Counted from the first letter of the stretch, positions 1-9,592 are shown. The stretch is DNA of 64,000 nucleotides from Verrucosispora sioxanthis (GCF_010560025.1 NZ_SAIY01000001.1:868001-932000); one strand, 5' to 3'. Program-made: numbers and translations. The notes: generated by a model not told the origin, from the letters alone.

Positions 1-133
1 TCCCCTCCGGTCGCTCACCACCACCGTCGCCACGACAACCGGCGGTGAGGACGCGCTAACAGATTGACAGCCTCATGGGCATGAATGCAACTCTCACTGG
101 CGTTCTCTCATGTACAGCTTCCCAAATACGTGC

Positions 134-145
134 GACTATCTATGT
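134..145 (+). promoter_or_regulatory. -10 box of leaderless XRE/DUF5753 gene
   Basis: The hexamer GACTAT (134-139) stands 6 nt before the ATG at 146. This is the spacing expected if transcription starts at the start codon. The rest of bases 1-133 holds no gene I can support. Confidence 0.4.
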
Positions 146-991
146 ATGGCTCCGAAGACCGCCCGCGCCCGCCGGTTGGGCATCGCCCTGCGCCACCATC
201 GCGAGGCCGCCGGCCTCACCCTGGAGACCGCGGCTGACGAGATCAACAGCACCCGCAGCACGCTCTCCCGCTACGAGAACGCGCAGACCCTGGTCAACCC
301 GGCCACCGTGCGCGCCCTGCTCACCCTCTACGGGGTCGGCGCGGACGAGGTCGCGGCCGCCGTCCAGCTCGCCAAGGACGCGCGCAAGCCGGGTTGGTGG
401 GTTTCCTACTCGTACCTGCTCGACCGGCGCACCATCGACTTCATCGCGTTGGAGGCCGAGGCGGTGGCCATCGCGAACTTCGAGCCGTCGGTGGTGCCGG
501 GGCTGCTGCAGACCGCCGACTACATCCGCGGCGTGATGCGCGGCGGGCCGCACACCCTCAGCGACAACGACGTCGAGGAACGGGTACGCATGCGACTGGA
601 CCGGCAGCAGCGGGTCTTCGAGGAGGACCCGCCGATCTTCGACGCGATTCTCGACGAGGCCGCGCTGCTGCGCCCGGTGGGTGACGACGCCGCGCAGCAG
701 GGCCAGCTGAGCCACCTGCTCAAGATGAGCGAGCTGCCGAACATCACCGTGCAGGTGATCCCGTTGGCCGCCGGCTACCACCGGGGCACCCGGGGTTCCC
801 TGCACATCCTCGAATTCGCCGACCCGGAGGATCCGATCATCGCCTCCGTGGAGACGGTCGCCGGACAGATGATCCTCGATCGTCCCGGCGACCTGCGTAC
901 CTGCACCAAGATCATGGAACACCTGCGCACCGTCGCACTCAGCCCGACGGACAGTCGCGAGGCAATCTTCGAACTCCTGAAGGGACGGTAA
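146..991 (+). CDS. XRE-family helix-turn-helix regulator with DUF5753 domain
   Basis: A 281-residue cytoplasmic DNA-binding protein. Residues about 8-65 form an XRE helix-turn-helix (RRLGIALRHHREAAGLTLE, then STRSTLSRYENAQ). Residues about 95-275 match the DUF5753 ligand/partner domain found in hundreds of Streptomyces and Micromonospora regulators, now often named Scr1-family antitoxin-like. I chose the ATG at 146 because the family starts just before the RARRLG segment; an ATG at 110 would add 12 residues with no family support. The DUF397 gene follows 4 nt downstream, the classic pairing for this family, so the two are probably co-transcribed. The regulated target cannot be read from the sequence. 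Confidence 0.9.
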   Translation: MAPKTARARRLGIALRHHREAAGLTLETAADEINSTRSTLSRYENAQTLVNPATVRALLTLYGVGADEVAAAVQLAKDARKPGWWVSYSYLLDRRTIDFIALEAEAVAIANFEPSVVPGLLQTADYIRGVMRGGPHTLSDNDVEERVRMRLDRQQRVFEEDPPIFDAILDEAALLRPVGDDAAQQGQLSHLLKMSELPNITVQVIPLAAGYHRGTRGSLHILEFADPEDPIIASVETVAGQMILDRPGDLRTCTKIMEHLRTVALSPTDSREAIFELLKGR

Positions 992-995
992 CGCG

Positions 996-1196
996 ATGAC
1001 ACCGGAGATCAGCGCGGCGGTGGCCGTGACGGGATGGCGCAAAAGCAGCCACAGCGGCGACGAGGGAGCCTGCGTCGAGATGGCGGTCGTCCCCGGCATC
1101 GTCGCCGTGCGCGACTCCAAGGACCCGCACGGCCCCCTGCTGAGCTTCCCGCCGGCCGCGTGGCGCGCCTTCACCCAGGCACCGCCAACCCGCTGA
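996..1196 (+). CDS. DUF397 small protein
   Basis: A 66-residue protein with the DUF397 signature: WRKSSHSG near residue 14, a central Cys-Val-Glu, then VAVRDSKDPHGP and a closing FPPAAWRAF. DUF397 proteins are the usual partners of XRE-DUF5753 regulators and have been proposed to act as toxin-like or modulating partners, with a developmental role in Streptomyces. The start ATG lies 4 nt after the regulator's stop. The gene is complete and of normal length. Confidence 0.88.
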   Translation: MTPEISAAVAVTGWRKSSHSGDEGACVEMAVVPGIVAVRDSKDPHGPLLSFPPAAWRAFTQAPPTR

Positions 1197-1223
1197 GCCT
1201 CGGAGGAACCGCACCCCAGTGCC

Positions 1224-1262
1224 GCTGACCGGGCCGGTAAGGGCACCGCCGGCCCGGTCAGC
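1224..1262. terminator. Hairpin between convergent genes
   Basis: A perfect 14-bp inverted repeat (1224-1237 with 1249-1262, 11-nt loop) between the ends of the DUF397 gene and the convergent ROK gene. There is no clear T-run, as is usual for high-GC actinobacteria. Confidence 0.7.
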
Positions 1263-1280
1263 CCCTCCGCCGTCGCCCGC

Positions 1281-2351
1281 TCAGTCGCCGACCAGCGGCG
1301 GCGGCGACGGCAACGCACGGATCGCCTCCAGCGCCGCCAGCGCCACGCCCCGCGCACCGGCCATGTCGCGGTCCGGCACCAGGGCGAAGGTGGCCAGGGC
1401 GGCCTGCTCCGCCCGGAGCAGCGTGTGCTCCCGCACGGCGGCCAGGAACCAGTCGCGGAACGCCGGGTCCGTCTCCACCACCCCGCCGCCGACGAAGTAC
1501 GCGTGCGGATCGGTGAAGTTCGCCGCGATGGTGAACAGGGCACCGAGCGCCCTGGCCTGCTGGGCGAAGATCTCCCGGGCCAGCTCGTCGCCCCGCTCGC
1601 CGTAGCCGCGTACCAGCTTCGCCGCCCGCTGCGGCGACTCACCGGCCAGTGCATGCCCCGGGAAGCGGGTCAACCAGTACGGCAGCAGATTGTGCTCGAT
1701 CGCGGTCAACGACACGACGCTCTCGACGTCACCGGCGAACCCGCAGGCGCAGGTCGGCACCGGCTGTCCCGGTGCCAACACGGTGGTCAGCGGAATCTGC
1801 ACGTGCCCCAGTTCGCCGGCCATCCCCGCCGCCCCGGAGATCACCCGGCCGTGCTCGACCAGGCCACCACCCAGTCCGGTGCCGACGATCGCCGACACCG
1901 ACGAGCGCCGCATCGCGTCGGTCCCGAAATGAACGTGATGGGCGTAGAGCGCGGCCGCGTTGCCGTCGTTGTGGTAGATCACCGGCAGCCCCAACCGACG
2001 TTCGAGGGCACCCCGGACGTCGTAGCCGCGCCAGGCCGGCTGGGAGAAGTTCGTGGACCCCTTCGACGAGATGACGCCGCTGGCACTGGCCGGGCCGGGG
2101 GTGTCCAGACCGACCGCGCCGACCTGGCCGCGGGACACCCCGGTGAGGGCCAGCACGCCGTCGAAGGCGTCCGCCATCGCCGCCACCGCCGCCTCCGGGC
2201 CCTCCTGCACGAGGCTCGGCGTCTCCACCAGGCGATCGACCAGGAACCGTCCGTCGAGCGTGAGCACGGTGGCGTTGTTGGTCGTGCCACCGTTGTCGAT
2301 CCCGACCACCACCGTCGCGCCGTCCACCCGAGTTCCGCCTCCCACCGTCAC
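1281..2351 (-). CDS. ROK-family sugar kinase
   Basis: About 356 residues. The N-terminal phosphate-binding motif GIDNGGTTNN and a second glycine loop, GTGLGGGLV, identify the ROK family (glucose, N-acetylglucosamine or related sugar kinases and regulators). There is no N-terminal helix-turn-helix, so this is an enzyme-type rather than a repressor-type ROK protein. The zinc motif normally written CxCGxxGCxE reads CACGFAGDVE, so the third cysteine is Asp. I chose GTG 2351 because earlier codons overlap the preceding gene, which stops at 2366. It lies in a run of minus-strand genes with the methyltransferase and PLP enzyme. The substrate is unknown. Confidence 0.82.
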   Translation of the reverse strand: MTVGGGTRVDGATVVVGIDNGGTTNNATVLTLDGRFLVDRLVETPSLVQEGPEAAVAAMADAFDGVLALTGVSRGQVGAVGLDTPGPASASGVISSKGSTNFSQPAWRGYDVRGALERRLGLPVIYHNDGNAAALYAHHVHFGTDAMRRSSVSAIVGTGLGGGLVEHGRVISGAAGMAGELGHVQIPLTTVLAPGQPVPTCACGFAGDVESVVSLTAIEHNLLPYWLTRFPGHALAGESPQRAAKLVRGYGERGDELAREIFAQQARALGALFTIAANFTDPHAYFVGGGVVETDPAFRDWFLAAVREHTLLRAEQAALATFALVPDRDMAGARGVALAALEAIRALPSPPPLVGD

Positions 2352-2365
2352 AGCCTGACGTGAGG

Positions 2366-3187
2366 CTAGTTCTCGTACCGCCCGCCCGCCACGTCGTCCG
2401 GGCATCGGCCCGTCATCGCGGTGGCGTCGGCGGCGTCGTCACGCACCACCGACGGCACCAGGCCGGCCTCGCTCAGCACCGCCCGGAACCGCTCGACCTG
2501 CGTCTGGCCGACCTCGACCACCAGATGCCCGCCCGGCGCCAACCACTGCGGCGCGGCAGCGGCCAACCGGCGCAGCACGGCCAGCCCGTCCGACCCACCG
2601 TCGAGTGCCGCGGCGGACTCGTAGCGGCGAGCCTCGGGGGGCAGCAGAGCCATCGCGACCGTCGGCACGTACGGGGCGTTCGCCACCACCAGATCGAGCC
2701 GGCCACGCCAGGCCGCCGGCAGCGGATCGAACAGATCCCCGGCGAGGACCGGCACCCCCACCGCCGCGAGGTTCCGCCGCGCACAGGCCACCGCCGCCGG
2801 ATCCACGTCGACCGCGGCCAGCAGCCGGGGCGCGGCGAGTCGACGCGCCAGCACCCGGCTGATCGCACCGGAGCCGCAGCACAGCTCCACCACGGTCGCC
2901 GCCGGCCCGGTCACCGCCACGGCCGTCGACACCAGCAGAGCGGTACGCGCCCGGGGTACGAAGACGCCCGGGTCGACCTCGATCCGCTCGCCGCAGAACT
3001 CCGCCCAGCCCAGCAGGTACTCAAGCGGCTCGCCGGCGACCCGCCGGTCGACCAGATCCGCGAGCGTCTCCGGGCCGCCGTCGACGGCCAGCAGCAGGCG
3101 AGCCTCCTCCTCGGCCCACACACAGCCGGCCTGCCGCAACCGGGCGACCAGGGCGTCGTACCCGACCGGGAAGACCGACGCCCCCAT
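2366..3187 (-). CDS. PrmC/HemK-related protein N5-glutamine methyltransferase
   Basis: 273 residues. The SAM-binding motif I is VVELCCGSGAISR, and the catalytic tetrapeptide is NAPY (VVANAPYVPT) instead of the NPPY of true release-factor methyltransferases. NAPY is typical of a PrmC-related actinobacterial subfamily, so methylation of a Gln or a similar planar substrate is likely but release factors need not be the target. The ATG at 3187 shares one base with the stop of the upstream PLP lyase (TGATG), which indicates translational coupling. Confidence 0.82.
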   Translation of the reverse strand: MGASVFPVGYDALVARLRQAGCVWAEEEARLLLAVDGGPETLADLVDRRVAGEPLEYLLGWAEFCGERIEVDPGVFVPRARTALLVSTAVAVTGPAATVVELCCGSGAISRVLARRLAAPRLLAAVDVDPAAVACARRNLAAVGVPVLAGDLFDPLPAAWRGRLDLVVANAPYVPTVAMALLPPEARRYESAAALDGGSDGLAVLRRLAAAAPQWLAPGGHLVVEVGQTQVERFRAVLSEAGLVPSVVRDDAADATAMTGRCPDDVAGGRYEN

Positions 3188-4329
3188 CAGGCCGCGGCGT
3201 CCAGCGCGGCCGCGACGTCGGCGACCAGGTCGGCGGTGTCCTCCACCCCGCAGGAGAGCCGGACGAAACCGGGCGCGGTGTCGTCGCCCCACTGCGCCCG
3301 CCGGTCCGCCGTGGTGTGCAGGCCGCCGAAGGAGGTGGCCGCGGCGACCAGCCGGGCCGCGTCGAAGCGGGCGACCCGGTCGGCGCTGCCGAGATCGAAG
3401 GAGAGCACGCCCGGCATCCGCCGCAGTTGCCGCACCGCCACCGCGTGCGCCGGGTCGTGCGGCAGGCCGGGCCAGCGCAGCCCGGCGACGTCGCCGCGCT
3501 CGGCCAGCAGCCGGGCCAGCGCCTGCGCGTTCGCCGTCTGCCGGGCCAGGCGCAGGTCGAGGGTGGCCAGCGACCGGTGGGCCAGCCAGGCGTCGAACGC
3601 GCCCGGCACGGCACCGGTCGCGGTACGCCAGGCGGTGACCGTCGACAGCAGCTCCGCCGACCGGGTGGCGACGTAGCCGAGCAACAGGTCGGAGTGCCCG
3701 GTCAACGCCTTGGTGCCGGAGGCCACGACCACGTCGGCACCGAGGTCCAGCGGTCGCTGCCCGAGCGGGGTGGCGGTGGTGTTGTCCACGGCCAGCAGGG
3801 CACCGGCGGCGTGTGCCCGCTCGGCGAGCGCCGGCAGGTCCACCACGTCGAGTCCCGGGTTCGCCGGCGTCTCCACCAGCACCAGCCGTACCCCGTCGAG
3901 GTCCGGGTACGGGCCGGCGGTCGGTGCGAACAGCACCCGTACGCCGTTGCCGGCGAGGGTGTCGGTGGCGAACGCGCGTACCGGGAAGTACCCGTCGGCG
4001 GGCAGCACCACCACGTCACCCGCCCGCAGCACCGCCAGCAGCAGGCCGGTTATCGCCGCCTGGCCGCTGGCGAAGACCCGACAGTCGCCGCCCTCCAGCT
4101 CACCGATCGCTGCCTCCAGCAGCCGGCGGGTCGGGTTGTCCGGACGCCCGTACCCGTTCGGGGCCGCCGCCGGGCCCTGCCACGGGTCGAGGTGGTACGG
4201 CGCGGCGAACACCGGCCCGGGCAGGAACGGCGCGCCGGGGGTGGGCTCGGGCAGACCGGCGTGCACGCACCGGGTGCCGTCCCCCGTCGACGGGTGGTCA
4301 TGCGGCTGCGGGGCGTCGCGCTCGCTCAT
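3187..4329 (-). CDS. Cystathionine gamma-lyase/synthase-family PLP enzyme
   Basis: 380 residues of the Cys/Met-metabolism PLP family. The PLP-binding Lys lies in VVASGTKALTGHSD, and the upstream Asp-Asn (LAVDNTTATPLG) and the YGRPDNPTRR motif are present. The family carries out gamma-elimination or replacement on cystathionine-type substrates; lyase versus synthase cannot be separated here. A GGAG lies 11 nt before the ATG at 4329, so I preferred it to a GTG at 4341 that would overlap the stop of gpsA. It ends in a one-base overlap with the methyltransferase start. Confidence 0.82.
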   Translation of the reverse strand: MSERDAPQPHDHPSTGDGTRCVHAGLPEPTPGAPFLPGPVFAAPYHLDPWQGPAAAPNGYGRPDNPTRRLLEAAIGELEGGDCRVFASGQAAITGLLLAVLRAGDVVVLPADGYFPVRAFATDTLAGNGVRVLFAPTAGPYPDLDGVRLVLVETPANPGLDVVDLPALAERAHAAGALLAVDNTTATPLGQRPLDLGADVVVASGTKALTGHSDLLLGYVATRSAELLSTVTAWRTATGAVPGAFDAWLAHRSLATLDLRLARQTANAQALARLLAERGDVAGLRWPGLPHDPAHAVAVRQLRRMPGVLSFDLGSADRVARFDAARLVAAATSFGGLHTTADRRAQWGDDTAPGFVRLSCGVEDTADLVADVAAALDAAA

Positions 4330-4337
4330 GGTGCTGC

Positions 4338-5336
4338 TCACTCCGGCTTCGTGGTGCGGCTCATCAGGGCCTGGACCGCCAGGCGCGGGTCCACCCCCTC
4401 GTGGCAGACCAGCTCGACCTGCTCGGTGATCGGCATCTCCACGCCGTGCGCGCGGGCCAGGTCCCGGATCGCCAGCGCGCTCTTGACCCCCTCGGCGGTC
4501 TGCCGGGTGGCCACCCGCGCCTCCTCCAGGGTGGCACCCCGGCCGAGGTGCTCGCCGAAGGTGCGGTTGCGGGCCGACGGCGACGAGCAGGAGGCCACCA
4601 GGTCACCCATCCCGGCCAGGCCGGCGAAGGTGAGCGGGTCCGCGCCGAGGGCGACCCCGAGCCGGGCGGTCTCGGCCAGGCCACGGGTGACAAGCATCGC
4701 CCGGGTGTTGTGGCCGAAGCCCATCGCGGTGGCGATGCCGTACGCCAACGCGATCACGTTCTTGACCGCGCCGCCCAGCTCACAGCCGATCACGTCGTCG
4801 TTGGTGTACGGGCGGAAGTAGGGCGTGGTGATCGACCGCTGCACCAGGGTGGCCCGATCGGAATCGGTGCAGGCCACCACGGTGGCCGCGGGTTGCTCCG
4901 CGGCGATCTCCGGTGCCAGGTTGGGGCCGGAGACCACCACCACCCGATCCGCCGCGACCCCGGCGGTCTCGACGATCACCTCGCTCATCCGTTTGGTGGT
5001 GCCGAGTTCGATGCCCTTCATCAGCGACACCAGGGTGGCCTCGGGGTGCAGGTGCTCCACCCACTCGGCGAGGTTGCCGCGCAGGGTCTGCGACGGCACC
5101 GCCAGCACCACCATCTCGGCGCCCTTGATCGCCTCGACCGGGTCGCCGGTCGCGGTGACCCGCTCCGGCAACACCACACCGGGCAGGTACTCCGGGTTAC
5201 TCCGCTCGGCCCGGATCGCGTCGGCGATCGACTGTCGCCGCGCCCAGAGCGTCACCTCTCGGCCGGCGTCGGCGAGGATCTTCGCGAACGCCGTACCCCA
5301 CGACCCCGCCCCCAGCACCGCCACCTGCCCACTCAC
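4338..5336 (-). CDS. gpsA: NAD(P)-dependent glycerol-3-phosphate dehydrogenase
   Basis: 332 residues, full length for GpsA. The Rossmann loop [17 protein letters not shown] is at residues 9-25, the catalytic Lys region is [14 protein letters not shown], and a C-terminal NRTFGEHLG segment is present. It reduces dihydroxyacetone phosphate to sn-glycerol-3-phosphate, the backbone for phospholipids. The acyltransferase gene plsC lies directly upstream on the same strand, so the two make successive intermediates of phosphatidic acid. The gap between them holds a duplicated 60-bp repeat. Confidence 0.96.
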   Translation of the reverse strand: MSGQVAVLGAGSWGTAFAKILADAGREVTLWARRQSIADAIRAERSNPEYLPGVVLPERVTATGDPVEAIKGAEMVVLAVPSQTLRGNLAEWVEHLHPEATLVSLMKGIELGTTKRMSEVIVETAGVAADRVVVVSGPNLAPEIAAEQPAATVVACTDSDRATLVQRSITTPYFRPYTNDDVIGCELGGAVKNVIALAYGIATAMGFGHNTRAMLVTRGLAETARLGVALGADPLTFAGLAGMGDLVASCSSPSARNRTFGEHLGRGATLEEARVATRQTAEGVKSALAIRDLARAHGVEMPITEQVELVCHEGVDPRLAVQALMSRTTKPE

Positions 5337-5360
5337 GCCGCCGCCTCCCTACGGTCGGCG

Positions 5361-5501
5361 CCGCCGTGAGGCACCACCACACAGCACCGATGATTCACTC
5401 GCTGACGCTCGCTCATGCCGGCACTCCGCTGACGCTCCGTGCCGCCATGAGGCACCACCGCACCGCACCGATGATTCACTCGCTGACGCTCGCTCATGCC
5501 G
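5361..5501. repeat. Tandem 60-bp direct repeat between plsC and gpsA
   Basis: Two copies, 5361-5420 and 5442-5501, match at 57 of 60 positions. The core, read on the minus strand, is ATGAGCGAGCGTCAGCGAG followed by TGAATCATCGG. The second copy includes the stop codon of plsC. A related short element, ATGAGCGAGCGAAGCGAG, appears at 59532-59549. Confidence 0.85.
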
Positions 5502-6231
5502 CCGCCTCCGGGCGCTGGCGGTCGGGCTGGGGGCGGGTGGTGCGCTGCCACAGCGGCGGGGGTGTCCCGCCCCGGATGTCGGCGAGCATGTCCCGCAGCC
5601 GCAACATGATCACGTCGGTCATCTCCTCCAACACCTGGCGGCTCGGGGTGGCGCCGGCCCAGCGACTCAGGTCGATCGGCGGCCCGGCCACCACGGTCAC
5701 CGGGATCCGGGGCCGCAGGTTGATCCGGGCCCGACGCGGATCGAAGATCCGCTCCGGTCCCCACATCGCCAGCGGCACCACCGGTGCGCCTGTGGCCAGC
5801 GCCAGCCGGGCCGCGCCGGTCTTGCCCTTCATCGGCCACAGGTCCGGCTCCCGGCTGGTGGTCCCCTCCGGGTAGATGATCACGGCGCCACCCGTGTCCA
5901 GCGCCTTGATCAGGGCGTCCAGCGACTTCACCGCGTCGACCGAGCCCCGCTCGACCGGAATCTGCCGGCACCGGTGCAGGATCCAGCCGATCACCGGCAC
6001 CTTGAACACGCTCGCCTTGCCGAGGAACTGCGGCCATCGCCCGGCGTCGTAGACGAAATGCGCGGAGACCAGCGGATCGGCGTGCGAGATGTGGTTCGGC
6101 ACGATGATCACGGGACCGTCCTGGTCCAGATGTTCCATACCCCGCCAGGTACGCCGGGTCCAGACGGTCATCACCGGCTTCACCAGCACCACGGCGAACC
6201 ATTGCCAGAATCCCAGCCTCCGCCGACCCAC
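5494..6231 (-). CDS. plsC: 1-acyl-sn-glycerol-3-phosphate acyltransferase
   Basis: 245 residues of the PlsC family. The acyl-transfer motif HX4D is visible as NHISHADP (His47, Asp52), and YPEGTTS near residue 120 is the phosphate-binding EGT block. An N-terminal hydrophobic stretch (FWQWFAVVLVKPVMTVW) suggests membrane association. It adds the second acyl chain to lysophosphatidic acid. Start GTG 6231 has a strong GAGGAGG ribosome site. It is co-directional with gpsA. Confidence 0.9.
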   Translation of the reverse strand: MGRRRLGFWQWFAVVLVKPVMTVWTRRTWRGMEHLDQDGPVIIVPNHISHADPLVSAHFVYDAGRWPQFLGKASVFKVPVIGWILHRCRQIPVERGSVDAVKSLDALIKALDTGGAVIIYPEGTTSREPDLWPMKGKTGAARLALATGAPVVPLAMWGPERIFDPRRARINLRPRIPVTVVAGPPIDLSRWAGATPSRQVLEEMTDVIMLRLRDMLADIRGGTPPPLWQRTTRPQPDRQRPEAAA

Positions 6232-6359
6232 CGTGCCTCCTCATGCCCACCCCGACCCGCCACCGGAGGAGCCCGGTGAGGTCCGCAGCGGAAATCATGC
6301 CTGCTCGCCCCGGGTACGGCCAGTGAGGGTACCGCCGCCCGGCTGGCAGGATGGCAGGC

Positions 6360-6999
6360 GTGACACAGCCCTGGACCGTGGTGGTGCCGGTCAAGCGCCT
6401 GGCAGCCGCGAAGACCCGGCTGCGTGGCGGGCTGCCGGGCGTACCCCACCAGGATCTGGCTCTGGCGCTGGCCGCCGACACCCTGGCGGCGGTGCGGGCC
6501 TGCCCGGTGGTGTCCGAGGTGCTGGTGGTCACCGACGATGCCCGGGTCGCCGGCGAGGCCCGGTCCGGTGGTGCCCGGATACTGCCGGACGTCGCGGACG
6601 CCGGGCTCAACGCCGCGTTCCGGCACGGCGCGGCGGGCGTCGTCGGCTGGGTGGCCGGGCTGACCGCCGACCTGCCGCCCTGCGGCCGGCCGAGCTGGCG
6701 GCGGCGCTGCGTGCGGCGTTCACCGGACCGCGCGGGGTACGCCGGTTCGTGGCCGACGCCCCGGGCACCGGCACCGTGCTGCTGGCCGCCCCGCCCGGCG
6801 TACCCCTGGACCCCCGCTTCGGACCCGACTCGGCCGCCGCGCACGCGCCAGCGGCGCCCGTCCACTCGCCGGTGACTGGCCGAGCCTGCGGCGCGACGTG
6901 GACACCGCCGACGACCTGGCCGCCGCGGCGCGGCTCGGACTGGGGCCGCGCACCACGGCGCTGACCGTCGGCTGCCTCACCGAGTCCTTCTCCACCTGA
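6360..6999 (+). CDS. cofC: 2-phospho-L-lactate guanylyltransferase (two apparent frameshifts)
   Basis: The N-terminus (PWTVVVPVKRLAAAKTRL) and the following nucleotidyltransferase core match CofC, which activates phospholactate or phosphoenolpyruvate for coenzyme F420. The reading frame breaks twice. Near 6677 one G added to a CCG|CCC junction restores LPALRPAELAAALRAAF. Near 6847 one more G restores AASGARPLAGDWPSLRRDVD. With both repairs the protein runs to TGA 6997-6999, about 213 residues, the normal family length. I infer sequencing errors. GTG 6360 is preceded by CAGGAT with a 7-nt spacer, so the mRNA is probably leaderless; ATG 6351 is the alternative start. Confidence 0.85.
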
Positions 7000-7046
7000 C
7001 GGTGCGGGCGGACACGCACCGCCGGAGGATTCGGTACGGTGCTGGC

Positions 7047-7244
7047 ATGCAGGGCACGGTGGCGACCTTCGACGCGGCGACCCGCAGCGGACTGCTGCTG
7101 CTGGACGACGGCACCGAGCTGCCCTTCCCGTCCCGGGCGTTCGATGCCTCCGGGCTGCGCCTGCTCCGCCTCGGCCAGCGGGTCCGGGTGGAGACCGACG
7201 CCGCCGGCGACGTCGTACGCGTGACGCTGCCGACGATGTCCTGA
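7047..7244 (+). CDS. Small cold-shock-domain-like protein
   Basis: 65 residues: MQGTVATFDAATRSGLLLLD, then a GTELPFPSRAF segment and a VRVETDAAGDVVRVTL end. The pattern resembles a cold-shock/S1-type beta barrel (GTV-F...G...L-DDG) but the aromatic RNP motifs of true CspA are weak. It is often seen next to ppk in this group. TACGGT (7035-7040) lies 6 nt before the ATG, consistent with a leaderless mRNA. Confidence 0.72.
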   Translation: MQGTVATFDAATRSGLLLLDDGTELPFPSRAFDASGLRLLRLGQRVRVETDAAGDVVRVTLPTMS

Positions 7245-7257
7245 CAACCCGCCCCAA

Positions 7258-7279
7258 GTTCATTTTGCGTTAACCGAGT
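7258..7279 (+). promoter_or_regulatory. Candidate PhoP box upstream of ppk
   Basis: Two 11-bp direct repeats, GTTCATTTTGC and GTTAACCGAGT, sit 19 nt before the ppk start, just upstream of a GATTAT -10 box (7286-7291). The Streptomyces PHO box is a direct repeat of 11-bp units resembling GTTCACC..., and ppk is under PhoP control there. Confidence 0.5.
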
Positions 7280-7297
7280 TCGGGTGATTATGGGCGG

Positions 7298-9592
7298 GTG
7301 AGCACCCCTCGCGAACACCCCGCCAGCCCCGCCGCCACCGACGACACCACCAGCCGCAACGGAGGTCGCCCCCGGGGGACCGACGGCCGGTTCCGCAGCG
7401 CTCGCCCAGCCCCCGAGGACGTCTCGGACAACGAATTGGCGGCGGCCTCCGCCGGCCTGGAGGAGGTGCTGGACCCGGTCTCGGAACCGGGGCTGCCGCA
7501 GCCCGCCGACGAGCCGCCGTCCGCCCACCCGCTGCCCGAGGACCGGTTCCTCAACCGGGAGCTGTCCTGGCTCGACTTCAACGCCCGGGTGCTCGCCCTG
7601 GCCGAGGACCCGCACACCCCGCTGCTGGAACGGGCCAAGTTCCTCGCCATCTTCGCCAGCAACCTGGACGAGTTCTACATGGTGCGGGTGGCCGGGCTGA
7701 AGCGCCGGCTCTCCGCCGGCCTACCCGTGCGGGGCGGTGACGGACTGCCCCTGCGTACCCAACTTGCGTTGATCTCCGAGAAGGCCGCCGCGCTGGTGGC
7801 CCGGCAGGCCGCCTGCTACGTCGACGACCTGCTGCCCAAGCTCGCCGCCGAGGACATCCGGGTGCTGCGCTGGTCCGACCTCGGCGATGCCGAGCGGGAA
7901 CGGCTGCGTACCTACTTCCGGGAGAAGATCTTCCCGGTGCTCACCCCGCTGGCGGTCGACCCGGCCCACCCGTTCCCGTACATCTCGGGCCGATCGCTCA
8001 ACCTGGCCGTCGCGGTACGCGACCCGGACGGCGGGCCGGAGCTGTTCGCCCGGGTGAAGGTGCCGAACAACGTGCCCCGGTTCGTCCGGGTCGACCGGGA
8101 CCGGCCCGGGGTCCGCATGCTGCCGGTGGAAGATCTCATCTCGGTGCACCTCGGTCAGCTCTTCTCCGGCATGCAGGTGGTCGAGTGCCACCTGTTCCGG
8201 GTCACCCGCAACGCCGAGGTGGAGGTCGACGAGGACCGGGACGAGGACCTGCTCCAGGCGCTGGAGCGGGAACTGGCCCGCCGCCGTTTCGGCCCGCCGG
8301 TACGTCTGGAGGTGGCCGCCTCCATCTCCGACCACATGCTGGAACTGCTCGTTCGGGAACTGGACATGGACACGCAGGACGTGCTGCGGGTCCGTGGCCT
8401 GCTGGATCTCTCCGCGCTGTGGCAGCTGTACGGCGAGGCCGACCGGCCCGACCTGAAGGACCCACCGTTCGTCCCGGCCACCCATCCCCGTCTCGCCGAG
8501 GGCGAGGTGCCGAGGAGTGTCTTCGCCACCCTGCGCGACGGCGACGTGCTGGTGCACCACCCGTACCACTCCTTCGCCACCAGCGTGCAACGGTTCATCG
8601 AGCAGGCCGCCGCCGATCCGAACGTGCTGGCGATCAAGCAGACGCTCTACCGCACCAGCGGCGACTCACCGATCGTGGACGCCCTCGTCGACGCCGCCGC
8701 CGCCGGCAAACAGGTGGTGGTGCTCGTCGAGGTGAAGGCCCGCTTCGACGAGGTGGCGAACATCGGCTGGGCCCGCACGCTGGAACGAGCCGGCTGCCAC
8801 GTGGTGTACGGCCTGGTCGGTCTGAAGACCCACTGCAAGACCGCCCTGGTGGTACGCCAGGAGGGCAACCAGATCCGCCGCTACTGCCACATCGGCACCG
8901 GCAACTACCACCCGAAGACCGCCCGGCTCTACGAGGACTTCGGCATGCTCACCGCCGACCCGGAGATCGGCGCCGACCTGACCGACCTGTTCAACGTGCT
9001 CACCGGGTACAGCCGGCAGACCGCGTACCGGCGGCTGCTGGTGGCGCCACAGGGCATCCGCAGCGGGCTGATCGAGCGGATCGAACGGGAGATCAACCAT
9101 GTCCGGTTGGGCATGCCGGGACTCGTCCAGTTCAAGGTGAACTCGCTCGTCGACGAGGAGATCACCGACGCGCTGTACCGGGCCTCCCAGGCCGGCGTGC
9201 ACGTGGACCTGATCATCCGGGGGATGTGCACGCTGCGACCGGGGGTGCCCGGGCTGTCGGAGAACATCCGGGTGCACTCGATCCTCGGTCGCTTCCTGGA
9301 ACACTCGCGGGTCTTCCGCTTCGGCAACAACGGCGACGCGGAGTTCTGGATCGGCTCCGCCGACCTGATGCACCGCAACCTGGACCGGCGGGTGGAGGCA
9401 CTGGTCCAGGTCACCGACCCGGTGGCCCGGGCCGAGTTGGACCACGTGCTCGGTGCCGCGATGAGCCCGGACGTGGACGCGTTCGAGCTGGCCGGCGACG
9501 GCACCTGGAGCCGCCGTGCCGGCCGGCCGGAGGCACCGCTGAGCCACCTTCAGCACCTGCTGCTGCGTCGCGTCGGCAGCACGGCCGGTTGA
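7298..9592 (+). CDS. ppk: Polyphosphate kinase 1
   Basis: 764 residues. The PPK1 N-terminal domain is clear ([20 protein letters not shown] and [18 protein letters not shown]), as is the phosphorylated-histidine segment [20 protein letters not shown]. The first 70 residues are a disordered, Pro/Ala/Asp-rich extension beyond the E. coli length. The enzyme reversibly transfers the terminal phosphate of ATP to inorganic polyphosphate. GTG 7298 with a 6-nt spaced GATTAT suggests leaderless translation. The CYTH-CHAD protein downstream is a frequent polyphosphate-linked neighbour. Confidence 0.97.
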   Translation: MSTPREHPASPAATDDTTSRNGGRPRGTDGRFRSARPAPEDVSDNELAAASAGLEEVLDPVSEPGLPQPADEPPSAHPLPEDRFLNRELSWLDFNARVLALAEDPHTPLLERAKFLAIFASNLDEFYMVRVAGLKRRLSAGLPVRGGDGLPLRTQLALISEKAAALVARQAACYVDDLLPKLAAEDIRVLRWSDLGDAERERLRTYFREKIFPVLTPLAVDPAHPFPYISGRSLNLAVAVRDPDGGPELFARVKVPNNVPRFVRVDRDRPGVRMLPVEDLISVHLGQLFSGMQVVECHLFRVTRNAEVEVDEDRDEDLLQALERELARRRFGPPVRLEVAASISDHMLELLVRELDMDTQDVLRVRGLLDLSALWQLYGEADRPDLKDPPFVPATHPRLAEGEVPRSVFATLRDGDVLVHHPYHSFATSVQRFIEQAAADPNVLAIKQTLYRTSGDSPIVDALVDAAAAGKQVVVLVEVKARFDEVANIGWARTLERAGCHVVYGLVGLKTHCKTALVVRQEGNQIRRYCHIGTGNYHPKTARLYEDFGMLTADPEIGADLTDLFNVLTGYSRQTAYRRLLVAPQGIRSGLIERIEREINHVRLGMPGLVQFKVNSLVDEEITDALYRASQAGVHVDLIIRGMCTLRPGVPGLSENIRVHSILGRFLEHSRVFRFGNNGDAEFWIGSADLMHRNLDRRVEALVQVTDPVARAELDHVLGAAMSPDVDAFELAGDGTWSRRAGRPEAPLSHLQHLLLRRVGSTAG

